Shown here piece after piece: positions 16,768-26,011 of a DNA stretch of 36,859 bases. The notes below the pieces were generated by a model. The model was not told the origin of the DNA. It did no database searches and saw only the letters and a list, made by a program, of their open reading frames with translations. The stretch is from Chloroflexota bacterium (lineage in GTDB: Bacteria; Chloroflexota; Anaerolineae; Aggregatilineales; UBA2796), in NCBI GenBank assembly GCA_021325095.1, contig JAJPHV010000091.1, positions 1-36,859 of the forward strand, written 5' to 3'. The translations under genes were made by a program, and so were the position numbers. Within the stretch, counting starts at the first letter, position 1. Every line of letters starts with the position of its first letter.

Positions 16768-17703
16768 ATGGCGATAAAGTCGAATGTGAATATACCCACT
16801 GCCAATCTATTTAGAAGACTGACACTGTCGCAAAGACGTACCATCATCGGGTACATTTTTATCATGCCCTTTATCCTGGGCTTTATTTTCTGGTTTCTGA
16901 TTCCAGCACTGGTAGCCTTCTATCTCACGTTTCAAAAATGGAATTTGATCAGCCCACCCCAATACGTCGGGCTTGCGAACATCCAGCACCTGTTGGAGGA
17001 TCCGCTCCTGCCGAAATCGCTGTGGGCTACGTTTGTTTATACCGTTCTCTCAGTTCCACTCGGCCTGTTGTTGAGCTTTTTCTTGGCGAACCTGATTAAT
17101 ACGCAGATACGCGGCATCGCTGTGTTCCGCACCATCTATTACCTGCCAACGATTGTCCCGGCGGTTGCGAATGCCATCCTGTGGGCGTGGATGTTCAACA
17201 CCGAATTCGGGCTGATCAACGTGTTCATACGAAGCCTCGGTGGACCGAAAGTTGCATGGTTACAGAATCCCCAGATTACGATCTTCGCCTACGTTCTCCT
17301 GAGCCTCTGGGGAGTCGGTGGCTCGATGATCATCTTTCTAGCCGGTTTGCAAGGTATTCCCGATATTTACTATGAAGCGGCTGAAATCGATGGTGCAGGG
17401 CGCTGGTACAAACTCCGTCATATAACGCTCCCGTTGATGTCGCCAATTTTCTTCTTCAACTTCGTAATCGGAATCATCAACTCCTTCCAGGTGTTTACCA
17501 TTGGCTTTCTGCTGACCAACGGAGGGCCACAAAACTCAACGCTATTCCTGGTCTTGTATGTCTACCGGACCGCTTTCCAGAATCAGAACATGGGGTACGC
17601 CGCAACACTTTCTTGGTTGTTGTTCTTTATCCTGGTGATTCTCTCGCTTATCGTTTTCAAATACTTCGGTTCACGTGTTTACTACGAGAATCCGGGCGAA
17701 TAA
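16768..17703 (+). CDS. Sugar ABC transporter permease (MalF/UgpA-like)
   Basis: A 311-residue inner-membrane permease with six predicted helices, the first at about residues 27-50 ([20 protein letters not shown]). The EAA loop that docks the ATPase is [21 protein letters not shown] (a few residues around the canonical EAA-x3-G), about residue 205-225. This form, ending LPLMSP, is typical of the CUT1 sugar importer subfamily. It pairs with the next gene to form the channel. The binding protein precedes it and a stem-loop lies between them. No ATPase gene belongs to the set, so a shared MsmX/UgpC-type ATPase from elsewhere must power it. Confidence 0.92.
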   Translation: MAIKSNVNIPTANLFRRLTLSQRRTIIGYIFIMPFILGFIFWFLIPALVAFYLTFQKWNLISPPQYVGLANIQHLLEDPLLPKSLWATFVYTVLSVPLGLLLSFFLANLINTQIRGIAVFRTIYYLPTIVPAVANAILWAWMFNTEFGLINVFIRSLGGPKVAWLQNPQITIFAYVLLSLWGVGGSMIIFLAGLQGIPDIYYEAAEIDGAGRWYKLRHITLPLMSPIFFFNFVIGIINSFQVFTIGFLLTNGGPQNSTLFLVLYVYRTAFQNQNMGYAATLSWLLFFILVILSLIVFKYFGSRVYYENPGE

Positions 17704-17717
17704 GAGGAGCCGCAGCA

Positions 17718-18617
17718 ATGAGCGCACAAAACCAATTGGTGGCTGACTCACAAATGACGGTCTATTCCAGTCAGAAACGCACTTCCGCGCGCGCTGCGTG
17801 GGTGTGGCGATGGATGACCATTGCATTGCTCGTGATCGTAGCAGCTGCTATGCTGGCGCCCTTCTTGTGGCTGATCACCAGTTCGCTCAAGTCTCAGATG
17901 GAGATCTTTCAGTTCCCGCCCAAATGGCTACCCAGCGAATTTCACTGGGATAATTACACCAGAGCACTAACCGCCAAACCCTTTGGTACCTATCTCAAAA
18001 ACACCCTGACGATCTGTGTGCTGAACGTTATCGCTGTAGTGTTTACGTCTTCCTTCTGTGCCTATGGATTTGCTCGAATTAACTTTCGTGGTCGTGACTT
18101 TTGGTTTGGGATTGTTATGGCGACCCTGTTCCTACCCTATGCGATTTTGATTGTGCCTCTCTTTTTGATGTTTACGCAGCTGGGGTGGGTCGATACACTG
18201 CTGCCGCTGACGGTTCCGATCTTCTTTGGCGGCGGTGCGTTCAACATCTTCTTGCTACGCCAGTTCTTCCGCAGCATTCCGGAGGACCTCGCTGACGCAG
18301 CGCGCATTGATGGGTGCAGCGAATTCGGTATTTACTGGCGCATCATGATGCCGTTGGCAAAGCCCGCGCTGACGACAGTCGCCATCTTCACATTCCTTGC
18401 AGCCTGGAACGATCTGCTAAACCCGCTTATCTATCTGCGCTCTCCTGAAAACTTCACACTTGCAGTTGGACTTTCTTCCTTTCGCAGTACGCTCGACGTA
18501 AGCTGGGACTTGCTGCTGGCTGCATCGACGGCAACAGTTTTGCCTGTCGTGGTCTTATTCTTCCTGGCGCAGCGCTACTTCATTCGGGGCATCGTGATGA
18601 CCGGCTTGAAGGGGTAG
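17718..18617 (+). CDS. Sugar ABC transporter permease (MalG/UgpE-like)
   Basis: A 299-residue second permease of the CUT1 importer. It has a ~30-residue cytoplasmic N-terminus, then six predicted helices starting with [19 protein letters not shown]. The EAA-type loop is present as [20 protein letters not shown], followed by [11 protein letters not shown]. The C-terminus ends with the common [10 protein letters not shown] motif of MalG-type subunits. The frame is open from 17613, inside the previous gene, but the ATG at 17718 has AGAGGAG a few bases ahead, so it is preferred; the gap to the previous stop is 14 bases. Translation is probably coupled to the first permease. Confidence 0.92.
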   Translation: MSAQNQLVADSQMTVYSSQKRTSARAAWVWRWMTIALLVIVAAAMLAPFLWLITSSLKSQMEIFQFPPKWLPSEFHWDNYTRALTAKPFGTYLKNTLTICVLNVIAVVFTSSFCAYGFARINFRGRDFWFGIVMATLFLPYAILIVPLFLMFTQLGWVDTLLPLTVPIFFGGGAFNIFLLRQFFRSIPEDLADAARIDGCSEFGIYWRIMMPLAKPALTTVAIFTFLAAWNDLLNPLIYLRSPENFTLAVGLSSFRSTLDVSWDLLLAASTATVLPVVVLFFLAQRYFIRGIVMTGLKG

Positions 18618-18703
18618 CAGCAACTCCGATCCAGGCAGACGAAGTCACTGATTACTATTTGCCATTCAGTGGCAGTTGATACCCCATCGCCATCTCTACG
18701 CCG

Positions 18704-18720
18704 GGCGGCGGCACGCCGCC
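18704..18720 (+). terminator. Strong GC hairpin after the ABC operon
   Basis: GGCGGCG (18704-18710) pairs perfectly with CGCCGCC (18714-18720) across a GCA loop, 86 bases after the permease stop. Only a short T run follows (AACCAATTTC), so it may terminate weakly. It separates the transporter genes from the aldehyde dehydrogenase group. Confidence 0.4.
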
Positions 18721-18759
18721 AACCAATTTCTCCCCTGCGCAAACTGAGGATGAGGCAGT

Positions 18760-18788
18760 TTCGGCACAGCCTCTACTTGCGTTATACT
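18760..18788 (+). promoter_or_regulatory. Candidate promoter of the ALDH-GS-SDR genes
   Basis: TTCGGC (18760-18765), a 17-base spacer and TATACT (18783-18788), with a leader of ~38 bases. The -10 is good and the -35 is poor. Confidence 0.4.
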
Positions 18789-18831
18789 CCTGCTACGCTC
18801 TTAACATCAATCCTCATTGGGAGCTTCCGGT

Positions 18832-20214
18832 ATGTTCCAGACGATTACCCCGGTAGACGGGAGTGTTTACGTTGAGCGCCCGCTGGCAACGCCCGATGAA
18901 ATTGAGCGGGCACTCTCTTTGGCCTACGCCGCGCAGCGCCAGTGGAAAGCGCTATCCGTTGCCGAAAAGGCGGCCTATTGCACGCGCATGGTCGATGCTT
19001 TTGTCGCCGACAAAGAGCGCATTGCGACGGAACTGAGCTGGCAGATGGGCCGTCCCATCCGCTATTCGCCCAACGAGGTGCGTGGCTTCGAGGAACGGGC
19101 GCGCTACATGATCGCGGTGGCCGAAAAGACGCTGGCCGACATCCAGATGGAGGCGAAGAGCGGCTTCACGCGCTTTATCCGCCGGGAGCCATTGGGCGTG
19201 GTGCTGGTGCTGTGCCCCTGGAATTATCCCTACCTGACCGCCGTCAACTCGGTTGTGCCCGCGCTCATGGCCGGCAATACCGTCATCCTGAAACACGCTT
19301 ACCAGACACCGCTGTGCGCGGAACGGCTGGCCGATGCGTGCGCGGCAGCCGGTTTCCCCCAGGGCGTATTCCAGTACCTCCACGCCAGCCACGACGATAT
19401 CGCAAAGATGATCGAGGACAGCCGGATCGCTTTCGTGGCCTTCACCGGCTCGGTGGCGGGCGGACACGCTGTGCAGCGTGCGGCCAGCCAGCGTTTCATC
19501 GGGACGGGGATGGAACTGGGCGGCAAAGACCCGGCCTACGTGCGGGCCGATGCCAATCTCAACCACGCCATTGAAAACCTGGTGGACGGCTCTTTCTACA
19601 ATAGCGGGCAGTCCTGCTGCGGCATCGAACGTATCTATGTCGATGCGGCGATCTACGACAGCTTCGTCGAGGGCTTTGTCGAATTGACGAAGCAGTACCA
19701 ACTCGGCAATCCGCTGGCTCCCGAAACGACACTCGGCCCCGTCGTGACCAGCCGTGCGGCCAATTTCGTGCGCGGACATATCACCGAGGCGATCCGGCAG
19801 GGCGCGCGGGCGCTGATCGACGAGCGCCTTTTCCCGAAGTACCCGCCAGAATCGGCTTACCTTGTCCCACAGGTGCTGGTCGATGTCAACCACACCATGC
19901 GCGTGATGTGCGAAGAGACCTTTGGGCCAGTGGTCGGCATCATGAAAGTTCAGGACGAGACGGAGGCCATTCGCCTGATGAACGACAGCCAATACGGGCT
20001 GACGGCCTCCATCTGGACGAGCGACGAAGAGGCGGCCATGCGTATCGGTACGCAGATCGAGACGGGCACGCTGTTCATGAATCGCTGCGATTACCTTGAC
20101 CCGGCGCTGGCCTGGACAGGCGTCAAGAACTCCGGGCGCGGCTGCACGCTTTCAGTGCTCGGTTACGAGCAGTTGACGCGGCCCAAGTCGTTTCACCTGC
20201 GGACGGCTGTTTGA
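18832..20214 (+). CDS. NAD(P)-dependent aldehyde dehydrogenase
   Basis: A 460-residue soluble ALDH that oxidises an aldehyde to a carboxylate. The general base Glu228 lies in GMELGGKD, and the nucleophile is Cys262 in NSGQSCCGIERIYV. NAD binding is shown by CPWNYPYL and FTGSVAGG; EETFGPVVGIM is the usual downstream motif. It is short at the N-terminus compared with the ~490-residue betaine-aldehyde group. The SCCGIERIYV version is common in ALDH genes that sit beside glutamine-synthetase-like ligases. ATG at 18832 has GGGAG ahead and is preferred over the upstream TTG at 18817. It is followed by the GS-like and SDR genes, pointing to oxidation of an amine- or alcohol-derived aldehyde. The substrate is not known. 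Confidence 0.88.
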   Translation: MFQTITPVDGSVYVERPLATPDEIERALSLAYAAQRQWKALSVAEKAAYCTRMVDAFVADKERIATELSWQMGRPIRYSPNEVRGFEERARYMIAVAEKTLADIQMEAKSGFTRFIRREPLGVVLVLCPWNYPYLTAVNSVVPALMAGNTVILKHAYQTPLCAERLADACAAAGFPQGVFQYLHASHDDIAKMIEDSRIAFVAFTGSVAGGHAVQRAASQRFIGTGMELGGKDPAYVRADANLNHAIENLVDGSFYNSGQSCCGIERIYVDAAIYDSFVEGFVELTKQYQLGNPLAPETTLGPVVTSRAANFVRGHITEAIRQGARALIDERLFPKYPPESAYLVPQVLVDVNHTMRVMCEETFGPVVGIMKVQDETEAIRLMNDSQYGLTASIWTSDEEAAMRIGTQIETGTLFMNRCDYLDPALAWTGVKNSGRGCTLSVLGYEQLTRPKSFHLRTAV

Positions 20215-20259
20215 GCTGTAGAATGTGAAATTATCTCTTTAGAAGGACAAACGAATACT

Positions 20260-21663
20260 ATGCCAGCCCAAACGGTGCGGGGGATGCTCACACTTGACGA
20301 GTTGAAGGCTAAAGTTACGTCTGGCGAAGTCGATACGGTAGTGACCGTTTTTTCCGATCTTTACGGGCGCTTGATGGGCAAACGGATTGCGGGCGATTAC
20401 TTCCTCGACCACGCCGCCGGGAATGGAATGCACGCCTGCGACTATCTGTTTACTGTAGACATGGAGATGGAACCTGTCCCAGGCTACAAATATGCGAACT
20501 GGGAACTCGGCTATGGCGATTTTCACTGCGTGCCAGACCTGGCGACGCTGCGCATGGCGACCTGGCTGGATAAGTCCGCCTTCGTGATCTGCGATAGCTA
20601 CGACGAAAAGACGGGCAACCTGACGCCCGTCGCACCGCGCAGCATTCTGCGGAAACAGGTTGAGGCTGCTGCCGCAATGGGCTACTGTGCGCTTGGCTCT
20701 TCGGAGCTTGAATACTACATCTTTGCCGAGTCCTACGGCAGCAGCCGAGACAAGCACTATGCCGGTCTGAAGCCTTTCGGGGCCTATCTCGAAGACTATC
20801 ATATTCTACAGGGAGGGCGAGAAGAACCGCTGAACGCGGCGGTGCGCAAGCATCTTTCGGCCAGCGGCGTTCCCGTCGAGTTCAGCAAAGGTGAATGGGG
20901 GCCGGGCCAGCACGAATTGAACATCCGCTACACGGATGTGCTGGCGATGGCTGACCGGCACACGATCTACAAGCAGTGCTTCAAAGACGTGGCCGATCAG
21001 CTTGGTCTGGCCGTGACGTTCATGGCAAAGTTCGACCAGAAATTGGCCGGCTCTAGCTGCCACATCCACATGAGCCTGTGGGACGAGGCGCAGACGAACA
21101 ATCTTTTTGCAGGCGATAACCCGATTGGGCCAGATGCCCACCTGCCCCACGCCTCGCCCGAATTCGGCTGGTTCCTGGGCGGCTGGATGGCCCACGCTGC
21201 CGAACTGATGCCGTTCCTGGCCCCCACCGTCAACTCCTACAAGCGCTACCAGGCCGGGTCATGGGCACCGACAGGACTGGCCTGGAGCTACGACAACCGC
21301 ACCGCCGGATTCCGTGTGATCGGGCACGGCCAGTCGCTGCGCATCGAAACCCGCATCCCCGGCGCGGACACCAATCCCTACCTGGCCTACGCGGCACTGC
21401 TGGCGGCGGGGCTGGACGGAATCCGCAACCAGATCGCACCACCGCCGATCTTCAAAGGGGACGTGTACGCGGCGTCCAATTTGCCGCAAGTGCCGCGTAC
21501 CTTGCGGGATGCCATCGCCAACCTGGAACGGAGCGATTTTGCGCGGCGGGCTTTTGGCGAGGAAGTCATCGACCATTACCTGCACTTCTTCAAGACCGAG
21601 CAGTCCCTTTTCGACAACGCCGTGACGGACTGGGAACGTGCGCGTTACTTCGAGCAGATATAG
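20260..21663 (+). CDS. Glutamine synthetase-like gamma-glutamyl ligase
   Basis: A 467-residue GS-fold enzyme. The catalytic pieces of the family are present: metal-binding Glu in SSELEYYIF, Glu in GQHELNIRY, the ATP/metal His in SSCHIHMSLWD, the NSYKRYQAGSWAP loop, and RIETRIPGADTNPYLA near the C-terminus. Its sequence style (YGRLMGKRI, and a Trp-containing NSYKRY region) fits the PuuA/GlnT/IpuC-like branch, which joins glutamate to amines such as putrescine, isopropylamine or ethanolamine, rather than housekeeping GlnA. AGAAGGA precedes the ATG. It sits 45 bases after ALDH and 15 before SDR in one operon, supporting a gamma-glutamylated catabolic route, but no PuuD-type hydrolase or amine oxidase is nearby. 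Ammonia assimilation cannot be excluded. Confidence 0.85.
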   Translation: MPAQTVRGMLTLDELKAKVTSGEVDTVVTVFSDLYGRLMGKRIAGDYFLDHAAGNGMHACDYLFTVDMEMEPVPGYKYANWELGYGDFHCVPDLATLRMATWLDKSAFVICDSYDEKTGNLTPVAPRSILRKQVEAAAAMGYCALGSSELEYYIFAESYGSSRDKHYAGLKPFGAYLEDYHILQGGREEPLNAAVRKHLSASGVPVEFSKGEWGPGQHELNIRYTDVLAMADRHTIYKQCFKDVADQLGLAVTFMAKFDQKLAGSSCHIHMSLWDEAQTNNLFAGDNPIGPDAHLPHASPEFGWFLGGWMAHAAELMPFLAPTVNSYKRYQAGSWAPTGLAWSYDNRTAGFRVIGHGQSLRIETRIPGADTNPYLAYAALLAAGLDGIRNQIAPPPIFKGDVYAASNLPQVPRTLRDAIANLERSDFARRAFGEEVIDHYLHFFKTEQSLFDNAVTDWERARYFEQI

Positions 21664-21678
21664 GAAGGAAGCAAACAC

Positions 21679-22452
21679 ATGCGGCTCGCCAACAAAGTGG
21701 CCCTGATCACCGGCGCAAGCAGTGGCATTGGGCGTGAAACGTCGGTGCTTTTCGCCAATGAAGGGGCAAAAGTCGTCGCGGTAGACATCAACGACGCTGG
21801 CGGCGAAGAAACCGTGAACATGATCAAGCAGGCGGGGTGCGAAGCCGTCTACGTCCACGCGGACGTGTCCAAAGCGGCAGATGCCGAGAACATGGTGCGG
21901 GTGGCCGAGCAGACCTACGGCCAGTTGAACATCTTGTTTAACAATGCCGGGATCATGCACAGCGACGACGACAACGCCATCACGACAGAGGAAGCCGTCT
22001 GGGACTTGACGATGAACATCAACCTGAAAGGCGTTTTCCTGGGCTGCAAGTATGGCATTCCGGCCCTGCGGCGGGCCGGTGGCGGTTCGGTCATCAACAC
22101 CGCTTCCTTTGTGGCGCTGCTGGGCGCAGCCACCCCGCAGATCGCGTACACGGCCAGCAAGGGCGGCGTGCTCGCCCTGACCCGCGAACTGGCAATTGTC
22201 CACGCCCGCGAGAACATCCGCGTGAACGCGCTGTGCCCCGGCCCGCTGCGCACCGAGATGCTCATGAAGTTTCTGAACACGGAGGAGAAGCGCCAGCGCC
22301 GTCTGGTACACATTCCGATGGGGCGCTTCGGGGAAGCCAAAGAAATGGCCCAGGCGGCCTTATATCTGGCCTCCGATGAGTCGTCCTACGTCACAGGCAC
22401 GGAATTCCTGGTCGATGGCGGTATCACGGCGGCCTATGTGACGCCAGAATAA
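21679..22452 (+). CDS. SDR-family NAD(P)-dependent dehydrogenase
   Basis: A 257-residue classical short-chain dehydrogenase. TGASSGIGRE (about residues 12-21) is the dinucleotide-binding TGxxxGxG motif. VDIND, with an Asp after strand 2, points to NAD rather than NADP. NNAG is at about 90. Catalytic Ser lies in INTASF and Tyr/Lys in AYTASKGG. The C-terminal SSYVTGTEFLVDGG is typical. Specificity cannot be read from sequence; it may oxidise the alcohol that feeds the adjacent ALDH. AGGAAGG lies ahead of the ATG, and it is the last gene of the operon, convergent with the GH42 gene 57 bases away. Confidence 0.9.
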   Translation: MRLANKVALITGASSGIGRETSVLFANEGAKVVAVDINDAGGEETVNMIKQAGCEAVYVHADVSKAADAENMVRVAEQTYGQLNILFNNAGIMHSDDDNAITTEEAVWDLTMNINLKGVFLGCKYGIPALRRAGGGSVINTASFVALLGAATPQIAYTASKGGVLALTRELAIVHARENIRVNALCPGPLRTEMLMKFLNTEEKRQRRLVHIPMGRFGEAKEMAQAALYLASDESSYVTGTEFLVDGGITAAYVTPE

Positions 22453-22509
22453 TGCCAGAACTCGTGCCCTGATCCCTGCGCTGGACGCCGGTTGGCAGGT
22501 TCAACATCG

Positions 22510-24591
22510 TCAGAAGACCAGAATCTTCACGTCCCAGGCATCCAGTTCCAGCGTATCCCCGCGCCGGAGCAGTGTTCCGCTGAACAGTTCGCGGGCATCT
22601 ATTGGCAGGGACGGCAAGCGCTGTCGCTCCCACGACCAGTTGGAGATGAACCAGAGTTTGCTGCCCGCACGCGATTGTGCGCTGGTGACACGCACCGACA
22701 CTGGCAGATCGTTGACCAGGGGTCGGAAGCCTGTCTGCTTCATGATCCAACTTGCCAGTGCTTCTCCTAGCGTAGCATCAGGCAGCGTACCGCAGTAAGT
22801 GACACGGCCTTCACCGAACGGTTGAGAGACGATGGCGGGGAAGCGGCCAAAATGCGGGTGATCGTAGTAGGCTAACGGGGTTGCGCCTTCCAGTTGCAGC
22901 CCATCTGCCCAGCCTGTGGCCCGCGCCTCCGCTGCGAATACGAAGTCCGCGGCTCCCGGCTTCAGGGCGAGCGGCACAGCCAAATTGGAATACTCCTGGT
23001 AGCTGGCCCCGACGGCCTGGCGCAGCGGCCCAGGCGCGCGCTGCCAGCGGATGCGCGCGAATTCATCGGCGTAACCACTGCGGAAGGTGAGCAGCAAGTG
23101 GCCGCCGTTGTGGGCGTAGTCCGACAACCGTTTCAGCAGGGCATCGTCGGCAACGTACAGGGCGGGCACAACCAGAACGGGATAGGCTTCAAAGTCCTGC
23201 GCGGGGTGGACGACCACTGCCTGTGCCCGCGCGTCGAAGAAGGCACGATACCACGTGTCGAAGATGCGCTGGTACGAAGCTCGATCCGGCAGATTGCCGC
23301 CCGGCTGCGACAGGCACGGCATCATTTCCAGTCCGTATTTGCTGTCCTGTGAGTACAAGAAAGCCACGTCCGTGTCTGGTTTCAGGCCGGTCAGGGTGTC
23401 GTCGTGCTCGCGCAGTTCGTGGGCGATTCGGCTCAGTTCGGCGTAGCAGCGGCCCGGTTCCAGATCATGGCCCAGCACACCGCCCCAATAGGTCTCCGCG
23501 CCGTAATGCAGCGTGTGCCAGTGCCAGTATTCCACCATGTTCGCGCCCCTGGACACAAACGTGTAGACCGCCAGCCGCCACTGCCCGTCATAAGACGGAT
23601 AGTTGCAATGCGAACCGCCAATGCTGTTGGCATTCAGCTCGGTGATCAGGAAATTGGACTGCTTCGCGCCGCGTGCAAAATCGCCGTTCAAGTACATTGT
23701 CCAGACGCCGGAGCGGTTAATCATACTGGACATCCATTCGGGCGTGCCATAGATGCGTGCGTCACCCGCCGATAGATCCATGCCGTCCTGCGTGACGTGA
23801 TAGGGATTGATCGCCAGGACGTCCATCACCTGCGCGATCTCATATGTGTCGGCCTCGGCACGGCCATGCACCCCGACCACGTCCTGCGTCACAAATTGAT
23901 CGGGGCGCGTGTACTCCCGGACGATACGTGCCTGCCATGCCAGGAACTCCGTCACCAGCAACGCCTGGAAGCGCCGCCATTCGAGATCGTAGCCGGGGTT
24001 GGTGTTACCATCCGGCGTCCACAGGTCTTCCCATTCGCTCAATTTGTGTGACCAGTAGGTGAGGCCCCATACCTCATTCACACGCGCTACGGAGCCAAAT
24101 TTGTCTTTCAGATAACTCACGAATTTCTGAAAGACATCCGGGTTGTGCAGCAGGCCGCTGCCCGTCTCGTTGTCCAGTTGAAAGCCGATGATGGCGGGGT
24201 GCGGCGCGTAATGGCTCGCCAGGGCGCGGATAACCCGTTCGGCGTAGAAGCGGAAGGCAGGCGCAGCGTGGTTCATGTTCTGGCGCGCACCATAATAGGC
24301 GCGCCTGTCCTGACCGTAGCGCGCCATGAGTTCGGGGTGTTGGCGCTGCATCCAGGGCGGAATGGCGTAGGTCGGCGTGCCGAAGATAATCTTGATACCC
24401 GCCTGGGCAATCGCATCGATGACGCGATCCATCCATGCGAATTCAAAGTGCCCGTCGCGCGGCTCCCAACTGGCCCAGGTAGACTCGCCCAGCCGGACAA
24501 CCGTCAGGCCGGCTTCGCTCATCCGTCTGACGTCCTCTTGCACTCGCTCATAGGGCTGGTACTCGTGATAGTAAGCGACACCGTACAACAT
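22510..24591 (-). CDS. Beta-galactosidase, glycoside hydrolase family 42
   Basis: A 693-residue retaining beta-galactosidase. The TIM barrel (about residues 1-380) has the N-terminal GVAYYHEYQP pattern, the acid/base Glu142 in QLDNETG, and the nucleophile Glu318 in LITELNANS. Both catalytic residues are intact, and the preceding Asn141 is conserved. The middle domain (~390-600, HPAQDFEAYPVLVVPALYV onward) is the Rossmann-like trimerisation domain, and a short beta domain ends the protein. Length is normal. There is no signal peptide, so it cleaves imported galactosides, or arabinosides in some members, in the cytoplasm. It has its own promoter at 24682-24710 and follows an isomerase gene on the same strand. 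Confidence 0.93.
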   Translation of the reverse strand: MLYGVAYYHEYQPYERVQEDVRRMSEAGLTVVRLGESTWASWEPRDGHFEFAWMDRVIDAIAQAGIKIIFGTPTYAIPPWMQRQHPELMARYGQDRRAYYGARQNMNHAAPAFRFYAERVIRALASHYAPHPAIIGFQLDNETGSGLLHNPDVFQKFVSYLKDKFGSVARVNEVWGLTYWSHKLSEWEDLWTPDGNTNPGYDLEWRRFQALLVTEFLAWQARIVREYTRPDQFVTQDVVGVHGRAEADTYEIAQVMDVLAINPYHVTQDGMDLSAGDARIYGTPEWMSSMINRSGVWTMYLNGDFARGAKQSNFLITELNANSIGGSHCNYPSYDGQWRLAVYTFVSRGANMVEYWHWHTLHYGAETYWGGVLGHDLEPGRCYAELSRIAHELREHDDTLTGLKPDTDVAFLYSQDSKYGLEMMPCLSQPGGNLPDRASYQRIFDTWYRAFFDARAQAVVVHPAQDFEAYPVLVVPALYVADDALLKRLSDYAHNGGHLLLTFRSGYADEFARIRWQRAPGPLRQAVGASYQEYSNLAVPLALKPGAADFVFAAEARATGWADGLQLEGATPLAYYDHPHFGRFPAIVSQPFGEGRVTYCGTLPDATLGEALASWIMKQTGFRPLVNDLPVSVRVTSAQSRAGSKLWFISNWSWERQRLPSLPIDARELFSGTLLRRGDTLELDAWDVKILVF

Positions 24592-24681
24592 GGCGTTATC
24601 CTTTGTGGAGGCCCAACTGGCCGGGGCGCGGGGGAAGAAGCGCTATTTATCCAAACCATCGTTGTGAAATTGATGGGGCCG

Positions 24682-24710
24682 ATTCTAGCGGTGCGGGCCA
24701 TGACAGGCAA
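24682..24710 (-). promoter_or_regulatory. Promoter of the GH42 gene
   Basis: On the minus strand TTGCCT (24705-24710), 17 bases, TAGAAT (24682-24687), about 90 bases ahead of the ATG at 24591. Confidence 0.5.
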
Positions 24711-24748
24711 TTGAGACTTCTGCCGCGTGATGGCAGCGCTCGCTGGCA

Positions 24749-25555
24749 CTACCTGACTGCGGCAAGGTATTCCCGTAATTTCTCGGCGTGTTGGGGAATA
24801 GCGATCTCAGGCTCGGCGATCTCCGGATGCCACTTCTTTTCCCATTCCACCGACAGCCACCCATCGTATTGCTGGTCACGCAGCACGGCCAGGATGTCCG
24901 GGATGGGGACAGTGCCCGCGCCAAGTAAGGTCAACTCCCATTCTTCTCCGCTCCCCGGGCGCCCGTCTTTTACGTGGACGTGATGGCAGCGGTTGCCGAG
25001 CCGATTGGCGGTCTCGACTGGTTGTTCGCCGACCCGGTAGGGGTGAAGCGTATCCCACAGTGCACCTCCGCCCGGCACCCGATCAAGCACTTCCGCGACG
25101 GTGGCGCTGCTGGAAAAGGCATCGTGTGTCTCCAGCAAGACGGTGACGCCGAGTTCCCGCCCTCGCTCCACGAGCGGCAGCAGACATTCGGCTGCCGCCT
25201 GTATCGCTGCGGCCCGCGTGGTATGGGGTGGCGGCCCGCCAAAGACGCGGATAAACGGGGCGTCCCAATCCGCTGCCATTTCGAGGAAGGCCCTGCCGTC
25301 GCGGGCTTGAGCAGCGCGACCATCCGGGTCGGGGATGGCAAGGTGTACCGACGTATCGACGCAAATAATCTTCAATCCAGCCTTTGCACACTGAGCGCGC
25401 ACGTTGTCGCGGGTTGCCTTATCCATATGGGCGGATAGCAACTCGCCGTTTAGTAATCGTAATTCCAGTCCGGCATAGCCATTGCGCTGTGCTGCATCAA
25501 TGACCTGTTCCAGACTCCAATTGGGGCAGGCCAGGGTAGTAAAAGCCAGCTTCAT
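24749..25555 (-). CDS. Sugar phosphate isomerase/epimerase-like TIM-barrel protein
   Basis: A 268-residue xylose-isomerase-like (AP endonuclease 2 superfamily) protein. It begins MKLAFTTLACPNWSLEQVID, has GLELRLL in the strand that supplies the first metal ligand, LLETHDAF with a Glu and His for the metal site, and HVHVKDGR near the C-terminus, the common metal and substrate motif of IolE/IolI-like enzymes. The frame is open to 25771, but GAGGAG lies just ahead of the ATG at 25555 and homology starts there. It precedes GH42 on the same strand and could process the released sugar, or an inositol or keto-sugar. The exact reaction is unknown. Confidence 0.82.
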   Translation of the reverse strand: MKLAFTTLACPNWSLEQVIDAAQRNGYAGLELRLLNGELLSAHMDKATRDNVRAQCAKAGLKIICVDTSVHLAIPDPDGRAAQARDGRAFLEMAADWDAPFIRVFGGPPPHTTRAAAIQAAAECLLPLVERGRELGVTVLLETHDAFSSSATVAEVLDRVPGGGALWDTLHPYRVGEQPVETANRLGNRCHHVHVKDGRPGSGEEWELTLLGAGTVPIPDILAVLRDQQYDGWLSVEWEKKWHPEIAEPEIAIPQHAEKLREYLAAVR

Positions 25556-25565
25556 TCTTGACTCC

Positions 25566-25781
25566 TCAATCGGGCAATGGGTAGAAAACCAGGCAGTTGT
25601 CCTGGGGTGAACAGTCAGCCGCAAGGTCAGGACGATAGTATACATTCCGAGTGCCACGTCGTGACACGGCGCGCAGTTCAGCCAGATCGAATACCCAGGC
25701 AAGCGGGTTGTAGATGACGCCCTGCTGTCGAATCGAGTTCCAGTACACGAGGCTGAACGAGCGTTCCCCACTTAGCACCAC
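25566..25781 (-). pseudogene. Unassigned 71-codon ORF, possibly a gene remnant
   Basis: I do not recognise this protein. It has a GTG start, few rare codons and an aromatic-rich composition (VYWNSIRQQGVIYNPLAWVF) that looks like part of a real protein rather than random translation. It has no good ribosome-binding site and ends 10 bases before the isomerase start. The remaining stretch, 25782-26011, holds no gene I can support. Confidence 0.25.
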
Positions 25782-26011
25782 TATGCTTGTAACATAAAGA
25801 CCCTGTTTCTCAAAAAACGGTAATCATGTGAGGGGCTGAGGAAGCCGTTAGCGGATCGGCGACATAGCCAACCGTTAGGACGGACGTTGACGATGGTGTT
25901 CTTGACGATGGTGAGTTCGGAAAACAGTGAGCGAGGGATCGCGGCCTGGGTTTCGGCGGGATGATGTGCCGAGTTACAGCACGATTGGAGTTATGCGGCG
26001 CTGATTTTCCG

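Noticed and set aside
18952..19992. A 346-codon minus-strand frame opposite the aldehyde dehydrogenase
   Set aside because: Antisense shadow; the plus strand has the full set of ALDH motifs.
21259..22311. A 350-codon minus-strand frame across the GS-like and SDR genes
   Set aside because: It spans two real genes on the other strand and shows no protein-family features.
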